Source: Fortiea sp. LEGE XX443
Lineage (GTDB): Bacteria > Cyanobacteriota > Cyanobacteriia > Cyanobacteriales > Nostocaceae
NCBI RefSeq assembly: GCF_015206815.1
Contig: NZ_JADEXZ010000007.1
Location: 1 to 64,000 of the forward strand
Length of the DNA stretch: 64,000 nt
Direction of reading: 5' to 3'
Shown: one piece after another, positions 1-8,757 of the stretch
How the letters are laid out: every line of letters starts with the position of its first letter
How positions within the stretch are numbered: position 1 is the stretch's first letter
Made by a program: the position numbers and the translations under genes
Notes under the pieces: model-generated
What the model saw: only the letters and a program-made list of their open reading frames with translations
What the model was told of the DNA's origin: nothing
Databases searched by the model: none

Positions 1-93
1 CGATTAGTTCGAGATTATGAGTTATTGCCCGAAACATCGGAGACGTTTATTTACCTTGCCATGATCCGGATCATGGTGAGGCGATTGGCATAA
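1..93 (+). pseudogene. C-terminal end of an IS5-type transposase (cut by window edge)
   Basis: The first 30 codons read RLVRDYELLPETSE followed by an Ile/Met/Arg-rich tail ending MVRRLA and a TAA stop. This matches the typical C-terminus of IS5-family DDE transposases, which carry the catalytic Glu helix just upstream. The rest of the gene lies outside the window, so it cannot be said whether the element is intact. The element's likely terminal repeat follows at 110-129. Confidence 0.75.
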
Positions 94-109
94 AATTTCA
101 CCACTCAAA

Positions 110-129
110 ACTTTTCAAACACCCTCTTA
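110..129 (+). mobile_element. Right terminal inverted repeat of the IS5-type element
   Basis: ACTTTTCAAACACCCTCTTA lies 16 bases after the transposase stop. Its reverse complement differs by one base from the sequence at 4590-4609, which begins TAAGAGGATGTTTGAAAAGT. The two sites therefore look like ends of the same IS family. The element probably ends at or near base 129, just before the Nif3-like gene. Confidence 0.6.
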
Positions 130-181
130 GTGGTAGCGGGGCGTTCAGCTCGTGCTGAGTAAATATTTAACTAAGACAATT

Positions 182-973
182 ATGAAAATTATTGATTTAA
201 TTAGTTGGTTTGAAGAATGGGCGAATCCGGCTTGGTGTGAAAGCTGGGATAATTGTGGTTGGCAAGTTGAGCCTGGCGTTTTGCAGGAGTCAGCACGGGT
301 GTTGGTATGTCTGACTCCGACTTTGGCGGTGATGGAAGAAGCGATCGCTCTCCATGCTAATTTAATTTTTGCCCATCATCCTTTGATTTTTACTCCTCCT
401 AAATCTTTTCGTCGTGGTGAAGCGATCGCAGAAATGGTGCGTTTAGCTTTTACCCATAATATTGGTATATATACTGCTCATACTAATTTTGACCAAGTAC
501 AAGACGGTACGGCTGATGTTTTGGCACAAATTCTCAACCTTCAGGAAGTCACACCTATAGTACCTACTGTTTCAGGCTTGGGTTATGGACGTGTGGGAGT
601 ACTAGAAAAATTAGTGACACTACAAGAGTTATTAGCGGTGATTCAAAAGCAACTTGCTCCACCTAATTTGATTTTTTCCCCAACGGCTGATTTACAACAA
701 ACTATTTCACGCGTAGCAGTTTTGGGTGGTTCGGGAGCTAGTTACATTTCGGCGGTTGTGAAAACCGGGGCGCAAGTTTATTTAACTTCTGACTGCAAAT
801 TTCATCAGTTTCAAGAAAGCCGCGATCGCGGTTTAATTTTAATTGATGCTGGACATTACGCTACGGAACGCCCTGCTTGCGATCGCTTGTCACAAAAATT
901 TATATCTTTAAACCTTGAGTGGGTGCAGTTGAGTCAACAGGATGAGGATTTCCGCCAATTTTTTGCTTTTTAA
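182..973 (+). CDS. Nif3-like dinuclear metal center protein (NIF3/DUF34 family)
   Basis: The 263-aa product belongs to the widely conserved NIF3/YbgI family, cytosolic proteins that bind two metal ions; their reaction is still unsettled. Family signatures seen are the N-terminal SWDNCGWQVE block, a FAHHPLIF metal-ligand stretch (His-His), TAHTNFD, and the late GHYATERP motif supplying further ligands. The frame is open from a GTG at 152, but the ATG at 182 (MKIIDLISWFEEW) matches the usual family start, and the upstream part lies next to the IS end. The length is normal for the short form without the inserted domain. The upstream IS5-type end may have replaced the native promoter. Identity is confident, biochemical role is not. 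Confidence 0.9.
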   Translation: MKIIDLISWFEEWANPAWCESWDNCGWQVEPGVLQESARVLVCLTPTLAVMEEAIALHANLIFAHHPLIFTPPKSFRRGEAIAEMVRLAFTHNIGIYTAHTNFDQVQDGTADVLAQILNLQEVTPIVPTVSGLGYGRVGVLEKLVTLQELLAVIQKQLAPPNLIFSPTADLQQTISRVAVLGGSGASYISAVVKTGAQVYLTSDCKFHQFQESRDRGLILIDAGHYATERPACDRLSQKFISLNLEWVQLSQQDEDFRQFFAF

Positions 974-1249
974 GTATATTTTATGACTAATATAATTTTA
1001 TTATTTCTTAATAAGAAATTGTATATTTTTTTAATAGATTTTAGCAAGAATACTTAGGAGTTAGAAATTAATTATTTAATTTATACTGTTAAACAAGGAA
1101 CTTGGGTTATTACCATGCTTGAAAGATACGTGATTTAAATCACAACTTCTTGTAATTATAATCACTAGTATAGACTGTCTTGATCAATCAGTATAGAACA
1201 TTAATGTTCCATACTAGATGTATCAAATTGCTTATTATGCCCTAATCAA

Positions 1250-1465
1250 ATGATTCGCGCACTCGTTGAATCTGCTTTTCAAACTGGATATCTTAGTGTT
1301 GAATCTGAAGGTCTGCTCCATCAAGTCCTAGCTACTAAGTGCTATCATTCTGAGGATTTGGCAGTTTTGGCAGACCTATATGATGCAGTTAGAGCAGGTG
1401 AAATCAAACGAGAAGGAACTTCGGAGCGACTTATAGAATTTCTCACCCAGTACAAATCTTGCTAG
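1250..1465 (+). CDS. Small conserved cyanobacterial protein of unknown function (71 aa)
   Basis: A 71-residue, mostly helical, slightly acidic protein starting MIRALVESAFQTGYLS and ending in a Cys. It has no signal peptide or membrane segment. The composition and regular Leu/Ala spacing look like a real helical protein, and short proteins of this kind are common in Nostoc genomes, but I do not recognise a named family. The ATG start has only a weak ribosome site. It stands alone, about 280 bp after the Nif3-like gene. Confidence 0.6.
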   Translation: MIRALVESAFQTGYLSVESEGLLHQVLATKCYHSEDLAVLADLYDAVRAGEIKREGTSERLIEFLTQYKSC

Positions 1466-1942
1466 GTTGGCAAAAACTTCAGTGAAATCTCTCTTCTACA
1501 CCCAGCCTAATCACCAAACAACAGCCTAAAATTTAAAACTCATAAGATGTTGTTGTTGAAAACCATGAAGGTCAGCAAAATAATGAGTTAAGATCAAATA
1601 CACAGGGGCAAAAGTACAGCAGAATCCCCTGACTTCCCAGTAATGCCCATGACTACAAGTAGGCAACTTAAACAACCGCAATCACCGCTTGTTTTGGAGT
1701 ATTTATTATTACATAATGATAGAAAGACTCACCAGCAGCTGTTAAACTGGTTAGGACGAATCCCGGATTGTGTGACTTCTCTGAAGTAGACAGTCGCTCT
1801 TACTATCCTAAAAGAGATTGAGTTCAACTGGTGCAGTCACTATGAACCGTGAAACTGACCTCTCTAAGGATGTGATCTAATGGGGTAAAACCCAAATTTT
1901 TTCAGGTTTAACGTACGTTGTTTAAAAAGGCAGAAGCAGTAC
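1466..1942. other. Intergenic stretch between two small genes
   Basis: About 480 bp without a recognised gene. It contains only a weak short ORF (1643-1789) and AT-rich sequence. A region just upstream of 1943 would be expected to hold the promoter of the next gene, but no clear consensus box or hairpin is visible. Confidence 0.5.
1643..1789 (+). CDS. Possible 48-aa small protein
   Basis: An ATG-initiated frame, with a second ATG two codons later, reads PLVLEYLLLHNDRKTHQQLL and continues NWLGRIPDCVTSLK before TAG. The amphipathic helix-like pattern (Leu/Tyr spacing, followed by polar His/Gln/Asp) looks more protein-like than random AT-rich sequence. There is no convincing ribosome site and no recognised family, so this is a suggestion only. 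Confidence 0.25.
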   Translation: MPMTTSRQLKQPQSPLVLEYLLLHNDRKTHQQLLNWLGRIPDCVTSLK

Positions 1943-2254
1943 ATGCTACACCGCAAGATTTATCAACTGTGTTGCGATGGGCGGGAGGTATGTGTTTTCT
2001 TGCGGGACCAGCAACGCTGGATAGAACGCGCCCGCATCCTCGACATAGAGGGAGATTTGGTGACGTTACGCTATGAAACAGATGAGGAAGACGAAGTTTG
2101 TTCTTGGGAAGAAATGGTTCGCCTCGAAAGTATTGGCGCTGTCACTCAAAAATTAGCTTCCGTACCAAGGGGTAATGTCGAACCTCTCCTAACTGAAGAT
2201 TGTCCTGAGGCTGAACGCATTCGTAACCGTTTTACCGACTCCAATCCTGATTAA
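1943..2254 (+). CDS. Conserved cyanobacterial protein, DUF6679-like (103 aa)
   Basis: A soluble 103-aa protein: an N-terminal half with Cys-rich beta-like strands (MLHRKIYQLCCDGREVCVFL) and a very acidic middle (ETDEEDEVCSWEE), then a polar tail. The arrangement resembles small cyanobacterial proteins annotated as DUF6679, assigned here from memory and without a search. Function is unknown. The GC-richer codon use and the compact strand pattern support a real gene. It converges with the MBL-fold gene that ends at 2304. Confidence 0.7.
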   Translation: MLHRKIYQLCCDGREVCVFLRDQQRWIERARILDIEGDLVTLRYETDEEDEVCSWEEMVRLESIGAVTQKLASVPRGNVEPLLTEDCPEAERIRNRFTDSNPD

Positions 2255-2303
2255 CTCAAAACACAGTGCTGCGTCCTGGGTGAGTGAGATTAACTTCCTT
2301 TAC

Positions 2304-3974
2304 TCAGGACTCAGTAGTTGAAGAACGTTCAAAAGCTGGACAGTAACCTTCGAGAGTGACTTTAAAGTTATAAAGAGGAGAAGCAGGGTTCCAACAGCGT
2401 TGTCCTCTTTGGTGTCGGCAAGTACCACAGCAATCTACATCAGATAAATTATAGCGATCGCCGCTTTGATTCAATAATTCTCTTTGAGACAATCCCCGCA
2501 AGACAATTTCCTCTCCTTGCCAACGCGCTTCAATTAAACCCGTATCGGCAAATTCGCGCCAACGCGGATCTTCTGTAATCGCCTCAGGTAGGGTAATGGT
2601 GATGACTGTTTCTAGTTCTGTAAGTTCGCCTTCGTAGTTCGTCTCTGGTGCTGCTGGTTGTACAAATGTGTCACCAATAGGCAGTTCTACCAAGGTGTTA
2701 GCCGCTGGAGAATGGATATGATAGCGGTTTTGTAACTCTTCTAAGCTAGTTAAATCTGCTAAGTAGGCAGGAGAACCGTGGACGAATAGGACATGCTGGG
2801 GACGCAAATTATGAATTAATTGAGTCGTACCAGGGCCATCACTGTGTTGAGCGAGAAGATAGCTTTCAACCGTGGTAGGCGCTAAATATTGTTTATTAAC
2901 TTTTATATCAATTTTTTCTGGGACAAGGATCAGCCAAGGGCCGGTGTTTGCTTGGCAGTATTCACCTAAATCAGCGGTTGAGTCAGTGAGAACTATACAC
3001 GGCGAATTTCCAACAACAACGCGTTGTTCTGGCTGCAAACGCCGTACCCTAGGACGTACCCGTTCATCCCAAAACAAGGGTTGATGGCGAGCAAAGTTTT
3101 GGACGGATGGAGGGAGATAGGGTAGCAGTTCTAAATAAGCATCACACCCTTTAGCTACAGTACCATCGACCCAAATATCTAAATCCCGTCCTGTGAAGTG
3201 ATGATGACTCCGTAGAAGCATCAGTAGTTCTTGTCCCAAACCTAATGCAGGTGTAGGTAAAAGTACAGAATTATACTCAGCGATCGCTCGATTGATGCGT
3301 TCAGCTAGTTGGTTTTCTTGGTTGCGGCGGTGGGGATGACGCGATGTGCCGTAAGTACCTTCGATGATTAGCACATTTACATCTAATCCCCGCAATTCTT
3401 CTAAGCGTAAACCTTCTACCAGTCGGGAATTTGATAAGAAAAAGTCACCTGTGTATAATACTTTGTAAGAGCGCTGCTCGGTTGTGTAGGTGAGTAGAAT
3501 TGCTACTGCCCCTGGTAAGTGTCCTGAGGGAAATAATTCTACAACTAAACCCTCTTGCAATTCTATAGGCGATCGCAACGGCAGGGCATGACACAATTGG
3601 GGAATTTCTTTGAAGTTCTGCTCTGGCCAGTTCAACGGTAGTAACTTGGTTGTTACTTCACTGGCGTAGATTGGTAATAGTGGGAAAGCTTTGTGTAATG
3701 CCAACACGCCTCTAGCGTGATCGGGGTGAGCATGACTTAGTAATACCACATCAGCAGGTAACGGTGAACTACCTCGACGAGCCGATTTAGTTAGTCCCTT
3801 GTGTAATGAAGAAATATTCTCCATACCACAATCTAAGAGAATGCGATGTGGCCCTATCTTGACAAGTAAACACACACCCTCATCATCATGCTGGACACTG
3901 TAAGGAAAACAGTTTAATTCAACACCTGTTTCTTCAGTATCAAAGCGAGAGGATGCCGACAGATTATCCCTCAT
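2304..3974 (-). CDS. MBL-fold metallo-hydrolase with beta-CASP-like insert and Cys-rich tail
   Basis: The 556-aa product has the metallo-beta-lactamase core: the HAHPDHARG metal motif (HxHxDH) near residue 80, followed by GHLPGA and YTGDF ligands. The spacing and the later GTYGTSRHPHR and FVHGSP motifs resemble the beta-CASP group (CPSF73/RNase J-related nucleases), suggesting a nucleic-acid hydrolase in the cytoplasm. The last roughly 40 residues carry CCGTC, CWNP and GYCPAFE, a four-Cys arrangement that may bind zinc or an iron-sulfur cluster. This tail is not part of the standard fold. The start ATG at 3974 gives the expected length. It is a single-gene unit, converging with the gene at 1943. 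RNA versus DNA substrate cannot be told from sequence. Confidence 0.85.
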   Translation of the reverse strand: MRDNLSASSRFDTEETGVELNCFPYSVQHDDEGVCLLVKIGPHRILLDCGMENISSLHKGLTKSARRGSSPLPADVVLLSHAHPDHARGVLALHKAFPLLPIYASEVTTKLLPLNWPEQNFKEIPQLCHALPLRSPIELQEGLVVELFPSGHLPGAVAILLTYTTEQRSYKVLYTGDFFLSNSRLVEGLRLEELRGLDVNVLIIEGTYGTSRHPHRRNQENQLAERINRAIAEYNSVLLPTPALGLGQELLMLLRSHHHFTGRDLDIWVDGTVAKGCDAYLELLPYLPPSVQNFARHQPLFWDERVRPRVRRLQPEQRVVVGNSPCIVLTDSTADLGEYCQANTGPWLILVPEKIDIKVNKQYLAPTTVESYLLAQHSDGPGTTQLIHNLRPQHVLFVHGSPAYLADLTSLEELQNRYHIHSPAANTLVELPIGDTFVQPAAPETNYEGELTELETVITITLPEAITEDPRWREFADTGLIEARWQGEEIVLRGLSQRELLNQSGDRYNLSDVDCCGTCRHQRGQRCWNPASPLYNFKVTLEGYCPAFERSSTTES

Positions 3975-4202
3975 GCTTTCCCCCCTCCAACCTGATCATC
4001 ATTGACATATCCCAAAAGCGAAGAATTCTGGCGATTTTGCTTTTGTGATCTAGGGTAAGTTTTGTCGTGCGTTTATACACCCTGAGATATGGATTTTTGA
4101 TTGGAGAGAACGCCTTTTGCAAACCCGCACTGGTTTGGAAAAGATGGGATTTGCCCTAAAACTCTAAGTTAAGGGAACTGCTTTTTTGCTGTTGCACTAT
4201 TA

Positions 4203-4325
4203 TTAGTGTGCAGAGCCATTACCATGATAGTTCTCTGAATCATAAAATCCATTTTTCGTACCAAAAAACAGGCACGCAACTGTAAATACTACTGTTAATC
4301 CAGCTAGTATCAGCTTTACATCCAT
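4203..4325 (-). CDS. 40-aa single-pass membrane protein
   Basis: A short ATG frame encodes MDVKLILAGLTVVFTVACLF, then FGTKNGFYDSENYHGNGSAH and TAA. Residues 4-22 form one transmembrane helix and the polar, Gly/His/Asn-rich tail would face the other side. A good ribosome site (AGAGGATGG) lies about 6 bases before the ATG. Size and layout resemble the many tiny subunits of cyanobacterial photosynthetic and NDH-1 complexes, but I cannot match it to a named one. It is too short for usual ORF cut-offs. Confidence 0.65.
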   Translation of the reverse strand: MDVKLILAGLTVVFTVACLFFGTKNGFYDSENYHGNGSAH

Positions 4326-4443
4326 TGTTTACCATCCTCTACTAAAGACTTTCTTATCTTAATAGAATGCTTCCACCGTCGAGTGGAATCACCAGAAAAT
4401 CTTTACTATGCTTGGGTTGATGGAGCAATAAGTAGATTTACTT

Positions 4444-4590
4444 TTATCTGTCAAATTGTAGAACTTTTCGGTAAACCTGTCCATCTATCTGAGTCTTGAT
4501 GAACAAAAGATGATCAACAATTTGAAGAGATACCCGACTGTTCCCCGGATATTTACTCAAATAGCCAGAATAAGCGATACAATCGTCTAA
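4444..4590 (-). pseudogene. C-terminal remnant of an unidentified gene cut at an IS end
   Basis: On the minus strand an open frame without a start codon reads DDCIAYSGYLSKYPGNSRVS, then LQIVDHLLFIKTQIDGQVYR and KVLQFDR before TAA. The mixed composition and hydrophobic spacing look like genuine protein. The frame stops being recognisable exactly at the IS5-like terminal repeat at 4590. I infer that an IS insertion or deletion removed the 5' part. The family is not recognised. Confidence 0.45.
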
Positions 4591-4609
4591 GAGGATGTTT
4601 GAAAAGTAC
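4590..4609. mobile_element. Solo IS5-like terminal inverted repeat
   Basis: TAAGAGGATGTTTGAAAAGT is the near-perfect inverse of the repeat at 110-129. No matching transposase follows on the inward side; unrelated IS1-type sequence comes next. This is best read as a truncated IS end left after deletion. Confidence 0.55.
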
Positions 4610-4686
4610 CAGACTGTATCAAGATCCCCCCTTAAAAAGAGGGGAATAACGGATCAAATTCCGGCGTTGCATAAATGCGGGAGGAA

Positions 4687-4881
4687 TCAACTAAATACAG
4701 GTATTCGTCCATACTTGAGATAATGGAGTAATAAACGAATTGAATATTTAAGCATATCTACTGATTTGGAATAACATAACGTTTTGCGATGTAGACGTGC
4801 TAAATAATGACGTAAGCGTGTATTTTCTCCTTCTACTCTAGTCATGAAAAGGTAAACGCAGCGAAAAGTTCTCAGGAGGGT
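4687..4881 (-). pseudogene. C-terminal fragment of an IS1-type transposase
   Basis: Minus-strand codons read CVYLFMTRVEGENTRLRHYL, then ARLHRKTLCYSKSVDMLKYS and IRLLLHYLKY before a TGA stop. The ENTRLRHYLARLHRKTLCYSKS stretch is typical of the IS1-family InsB C-terminus, containing part of the catalytic region. The upstream three quarters of the gene are missing: sequence beyond about 4881 runs into unrelated spacer. The sequence at about 4660-4680 (CGGCGTTGCATAAATGCGGG) lies just past the stop and could be the element's end. This copy cannot transpose by itself. Confidence 0.7.
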
Positions 4882-5007
4882 TGGAAACTTTTCAAGACAA
4901 AGTTACACAAAGTTTTTGTGGTAATAGTGGCGTGGGCTAATTAATTTAGTTGAGTCACGCCACTACAATTAATTTGTTGAAGATTCAGACTTCAAACTTC
5001 ATACTTA

Positions 5008-6498
5008 TCAGCCAATTCCCAAACGCCCAGCCAGTCCGGGAGTTAATGGCAAAAGAGTCGCAATCATCAAGAATAATGCCAAAAGACCTAAAGCGGCTCT
5101 GGCATCATCTGGTTCAGTGATTTCATTTAAGCTGGGGCGTTCTAAATCTCGTTGTAAAAACAAAATCACGATCGCCCAATACATCGCTAAAGTATTACCA
5201 AGGGAAATTACTGCCAACAAAATCAAAGTAGCAAATGTCGCCCGTCCAGCAGTTTTGCGGCCATAAATTGCTTGGACAATGCGCCCACCATCTAGTTGTC
5301 CGGCTGGCATTAAGTTTAAAGCAGTAATTACCAAACCTAGCCAACCAATGATTACCAAGGGATGGACGTTGACCACAGGTGATTGTAAAGCCGAACCGAG
5401 GACAACTCGCGCCAAGCTACCCACCAAAATTGAGCCTTGAAAAAACTGATTGGGCAATTGAAATAAACTGCCTGGATGGGAAAGCAGTAACCCAACAATC
5501 AACATAGTTAAAGATACGATACCGCCGGCGGCTGGCCCTGCCAAAGTAATATCAAATAATGCGGTGCGGTTGGGTAATAAAGATTCAAAACGAGTAATTG
5601 AACCAAAGGAGCCAATTTGCACAGCAGGTAAAAAGAAAGGCCAACTAAGACGGACTTGGTAACGACGGGCAAGTACCCAATGACCGATTTCGTGTGCTAT
5701 CAAAACTACAAATATGCCAATGCCGATAGGTAAAGCTTGGGTGAAACGTGCAGGAGTGGTAAATAAGTCAAAATTCAGCAATAGTCCCGCAGTTTCTAAG
5801 CAAGTGGCAAGAGTGGCGATGAGTAATATCCCGGCAAAAGCTTTTTGCGCTGCTGTCGTTGGACGAGGATCGTTACGGCTAGGTAATACAATTACCACAG
5901 GTTTACCGTCTGTGTTTTCTACTAAAAATAGACGATATTGCTCACCAAGACGTTGTTGCAAACTAGCGCTGAGGCGATTGTGAACTTCTTGGGGTTCTCC
6001 CCGCAGATTACCTTTAAAGATAGCGCCTTCTTGGTAGGCGATCGTTTCTGTGGCGAAAAATGTATCAACACCAAAAATGCCTTTAATGGCGCTCAAGTCT
6101 GCTTCGGGAATTGATAATACTTCAATTTTCAGTTCGGTACTAACTGGTTGTTGTGCTGCATTTCCTTCTGCGGAGGAATTAGCCGCAAGCCTTTCTGTCG
6201 CTCGTTGCTTGAGGATGGCATCTTGTCCAGCAGCGCGCAGTTGTTTCCCAAGATAAATGTATAACCCAGCAGAAGCTACCACCAACAATAATATCCCGAC
6301 TATGTTGAGGTAAATTCCAGCAGCAAATAAACCGAAGAATAACAGCCAGGGAGACATCAACACCACTGACTGCAACCAGGCTAAGATTCCCAGTTTTCCA
6401 AAAGGTCTGGCGCGATAAAAGCCCCAACCCAAAATTCCGAAAGCTACTAATACAATTGCCCCAATTATAGGAGTCTCTGAGGAAGCAAACATTTCCAA
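5008..6498 (-). CDS. Site-2 protease family (M50) membrane metalloprotease
   Basis: The 496-aa protein belongs to the EGY/S2P-type intramembrane proteases of cyanobacteria and chloroplasts. It starts with two to three N-terminal transmembrane segments (about 10-80), then a soluble domain (about 90-215), then a membrane core. The zinc site is complete: HEIGH at about 269-273 and NLMPAGQLDGG at about 395-405 supplying the third ligand Asp. It acts in the thylakoid or plasma membrane on unknown substrates. Single gene; the gap before it holds STRR repeats. Confidence 0.92.
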   Translation of the reverse strand: MEMFASSETPIIGAIVLVAFGILGWGFYRARPFGKLGILAWLQSVVLMSPWLLFFGLFAAGIYLNIVGILLLVVASAGLYIYLGKQLRAAGQDAILKQRATERLAANSSAEGNAAQQPVSTELKIEVLSIPEADLSAIKGIFGVDTFFATETIAYQEGAIFKGNLRGEPQEVHNRLSASLQQRLGEQYRLFLVENTDGKPVVIVLPSRNDPRPTTAAQKAFAGILLIATLATCLETAGLLLNFDLFTTPARFTQALPIGIGIFVVLIAHEIGHWVLARRYQVRLSWPFFLPAVQIGSFGSITRFESLLPNRTALFDITLAGPAAGGIVSLTMLIVGLLLSHPGSLFQLPNQFFQGSILVGSLARVVLGSALQSPVVNVHPLVIIGWLGLVITALNLMPAGQLDGGRIVQAIYGRKTAGRATFATLILLAVISLGNTLAMYWAIVILFLQRDLERPSLNEITEPDDARAALGLLALFLMIATLLPLTPGLAGRLGIG

Positions 6499-6828
6499 AC
6501 CCTTCGCTGTGAAAGACCAAGCCTGAGTTGGTCAGGTGTGAGAGATATAGCAGGAGGCAGGAGGCAGGAGGCAGGAGGCAGGAGGAAAAGTATGACTATT
6601 CCCGCCATTCATGCTTTCTGTCTAAATCTCTATGCTTCTTGCTATACATTTAATGTATAACGCCACCTGTTTTTCGCCCAAATCACTCATAGGGTGATAG
6701 ATAAGTTTTAGTAGCGTGACAATGTGTAATACTTAGAAATTACAACTTGTCACGCCACGCCCTGGGAGTTTTCAGACTTGACACTAGCCTGCGGCAAGCC
6801 GCTAAAAGCGTCTACAGACTTCAGACTT
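6499..6828. repeat. Spacer with STRR array and dispersed repeats
   Basis: Bases 6551-6585 are five tandem copies of CAGGAGG, a typical heptamer STRR of heterocystous cyanobacteria. GCGTGACAA at 6714-6722 and TTGTCACGC at 6747-6755 form a stem with a 24-base loop. ACTAGCCTGCGGCAAGCCGC starting at 6783 begins a 21-base block that recurs exactly at 61847-61867. No gene is seen. Confidence 0.8.
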
Positions 6829-8757
6829 CTAAGATTCCCGTCCTGTTGCCCAAGTGTCACGCCATTTGACAGTGCCTTCTTTGGCTACTACCCAACGGCG
6901 GGGTGTGGTGTTTTCGCGTAGGGGCGATCGCTCTTCGCGCCACATGGCATATTTATAACTAATCAACTTGCCAGCACTTTCATCAAAGGGAATCTCGGCA
7001 AACCAAGTATTAGCGTTGATGTATTCCAACTGATAAGCTTTACTAATATCCCAATTGCCTAATTCTGGGCAGTCTCCAGTAACAACAATTGTTTCCCCAG
7101 GTTGGGTATTTACGCCGTTAAGTTGGACACGCACGATGGTTTGTCCTTTGATGCGTTCGCCAACGTGGCTAATAACAATCACTCCTCGTTCTTCTAGTTG
7201 CAGGTTGTTAATTTTGCCATCTTTAACTCCATATTTATTGCGAGTGATGACACAAGTGTGTTCACCGTCGGGTAATTCTGTCTCGATTTCTGGTAATGTC
7301 ACTTCTCCACCCCGGTTGAGGGCGACGAAGCACAAAGAATCACGATAGCGGCGCACGTAGCAGTAAATATCGGGAGTGATGTATTTCGGCCATTGACTAC
7401 CCATTGAGATGGCTGGATTCAAGCGTCGTAAGCCGGAGAGTAATCGAATGTAACGATAAACTTCTGTATCATTGTCCCATTTTTCCATCATTGGGCGGTT
7501 GTATGGGTCGTTACCGCCATCGGTATCGTTATGGAGATACTGCTCTGTACCGTAATAGATGCAGGGAATACCGCGCGATGTCATAATCAAGGCGATCGCT
7601 ACTTTCAACATTGCTGGATCAGGGTTCAGCGATTGAAAGCGCGGCATATCATGATTGTCAATGAAGGTAATTAACTCGGTTGCGCCGCTGTAACGATAGT
7701 CTTCATCAAAGATGTATTGAATTGTGTGAAATCCGTTTTCTGAACCTTGAGCCAGTGCGGCGCGAATTGCCACACACAGCCCAAAGTCTAGTATAGTCAT
7801 CCCGGAATTATTGGCAAATTCCACCGAGCGATCGTCACCAGGATGGCTGTAAATCCATTCGCCAAAAATAAATACATCTGGTCTGTGGTTGTACATATCG
7901 CCGGTGAATTCTTGCCAAAACCAGATGGGCATATGTTTCACAGTGTCTACCCGCAGTGCATCTACACCTCTATCTAGCCATTGTTTAATGGCTGATTTGA
8001 TGTACTCACGATATTCACTGTTATTTTCGTTGAAGGTTGCCAAACCAGCTAATTCACAGTTTTGAACTTGCCAATCATCTTCCCAATTCTGCACTTCACC
8101 ATAATGGTGATACCAGTGATTGGCATCGTTATTAAAGTCAGCAATTTTTACGCCATCGTCATACAATTCACCTTTGCTACCGCTGGTATCAGGGGTGCTA
8201 TGGTTGCAAACTATATCTAGCACCAGCTTCATATTACGCTTGTGCAACTCTGCAATTAAGCGATCGAAGGTTGTATTTTTAGCTTCTTGAGTTTCATTTA
8301 AAGAAGGGTTTTCTCCTTGAGCAATATAGCGGGGATTGATGCGCTTAAAGTCTTTTGTCCAATAGCCGTGCATGGCTGCATTACCCACCAATAACTCTTC
8401 CACCTGCTCGAATAGAGGCGTTAACCATACAGCAGTGACTCCCATGTTTTTGAGATAGTCTAATTTGTCGATTACCCCTTGCAAATCGCCACCCCAGTAC
8501 TTACCCCAGTCTTGTCCGCTGGGATCGTAGAGTTCTGAGTTAGTACCTTGACTATTTTCGAGGTCGCCATCATAAAAGCGATCTACAACAAGAAAGTAAA
8601 TTGTTTCTTGGCGAAATTCAATATCTCTGGTGTAGAGAAACTCTAAATCAAGCTCTGTATCTGATGGTGGTGTTTGGATGAGAGCTTCTACTTCTGCTGT
8701 GGCTGAATCTACCTTGTATTGCTCTGGTGAGAATTGAGATGGAGGTGTTTGCACCAT
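6829..8757 (-). CDS. GH13 alpha-amylase family enzyme with C-terminal CBM20 starch-binding domain
   Basis: The 642-aa enzyme hydrolyses or rearranges alpha-1,4-glucans. GH13 regions are clear: DIVCNH at about 181-186, ALRVDTVKH with the nucleophile Asp at about 271, FGEW with the acid/base Glu at about 300, and FIDNHD with Asp at about 370. After the barrel and a beta domain, residues from about 545 (VRVQLNGVNTQPGETIVVTG, then NWD and NTW motifs) form a CBM20. No signal peptide is seen, so it probably acts in the cytoplasm on glycogen or maltodextrins. CBM20 makes it similar to cyclodextrin-type GH13 enzymes, but the exact product specificity cannot be read. It stands alone. Confidence 0.9.
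   Translation of the reverse strand: MVQTPPSQFSPEQYKVDSATAEVEALIQTPPSDTELDLEFLYTRDIEFRQETIYFLVVDRFYDGDLENSQGTNSELYDPSGQDWGKYWGGDLQGVIDKLDYLKNMGVTAVWLTPLFEQVEELLVGNAAMHGYWTKDFKRINPRYIAQGENPSLNETQEAKNTTFDRLIAELHKRNMKLVLDIVCNHSTPDTSGSKGELYDDGVKIADFNNDANHWYHHYGEVQNWEDDWQVQNCELAGLATFNENNSEYREYIKSAIKQWLDRGVDALRVDTVKHMPIWFWQEFTGDMYNHRPDVFIFGEWIYSHPGDDRSVEFANNSGMTILDFGLCVAIRAALAQGSENGFHTIQYIFDEDYRYSGATELITFIDNHDMPRFQSLNPDPAMLKVAIALIMTSRGIPCIYYGTEQYLHNDTDGGNDPYNRPMMEKWDNDTEVYRYIRLLSGLRRLNPAISMGSQWPKYITPDIYCYVRRYRDSLCFVALNRGGEVTLPEIETELPDGEHTCVITRNKYGVKDGKINNLQLEERGVIVISHVGERIKGQTIVRVQLNGVNTQPGETIVVTGDCPELGNWDISKAYQLEYINANTWFAEIPFDESAGKLISYKYAMWREERSPLRENTTPRRWVVAKEGTVKWRDTWATGRES

Larger units (their letters stand above)
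4326..5007. other. Intergenic graveyard of gene and IS remnants
   Basis: This roughly 680-bp gap holds no intact gene. It contains a truncated gene tail (4444-4590), an IS5-like terminal repeat (4590-4609), an IS1-type transposase tail (4687-4881) and a palindrome at 4927-4965 with arms AGTGGCGTG and CACGCCACT. The palindrome lies about 40 bp beyond the stop of the site-2 protease gene and could act as a weak terminator, though no T-run follows. Confidence 0.6.

Noticed and set aside
6551-6585. Possible CRISPR-like array
   Set aside because: The repeats are direct heptamers without spacers, typical STRRs; no cas genes are in the window.
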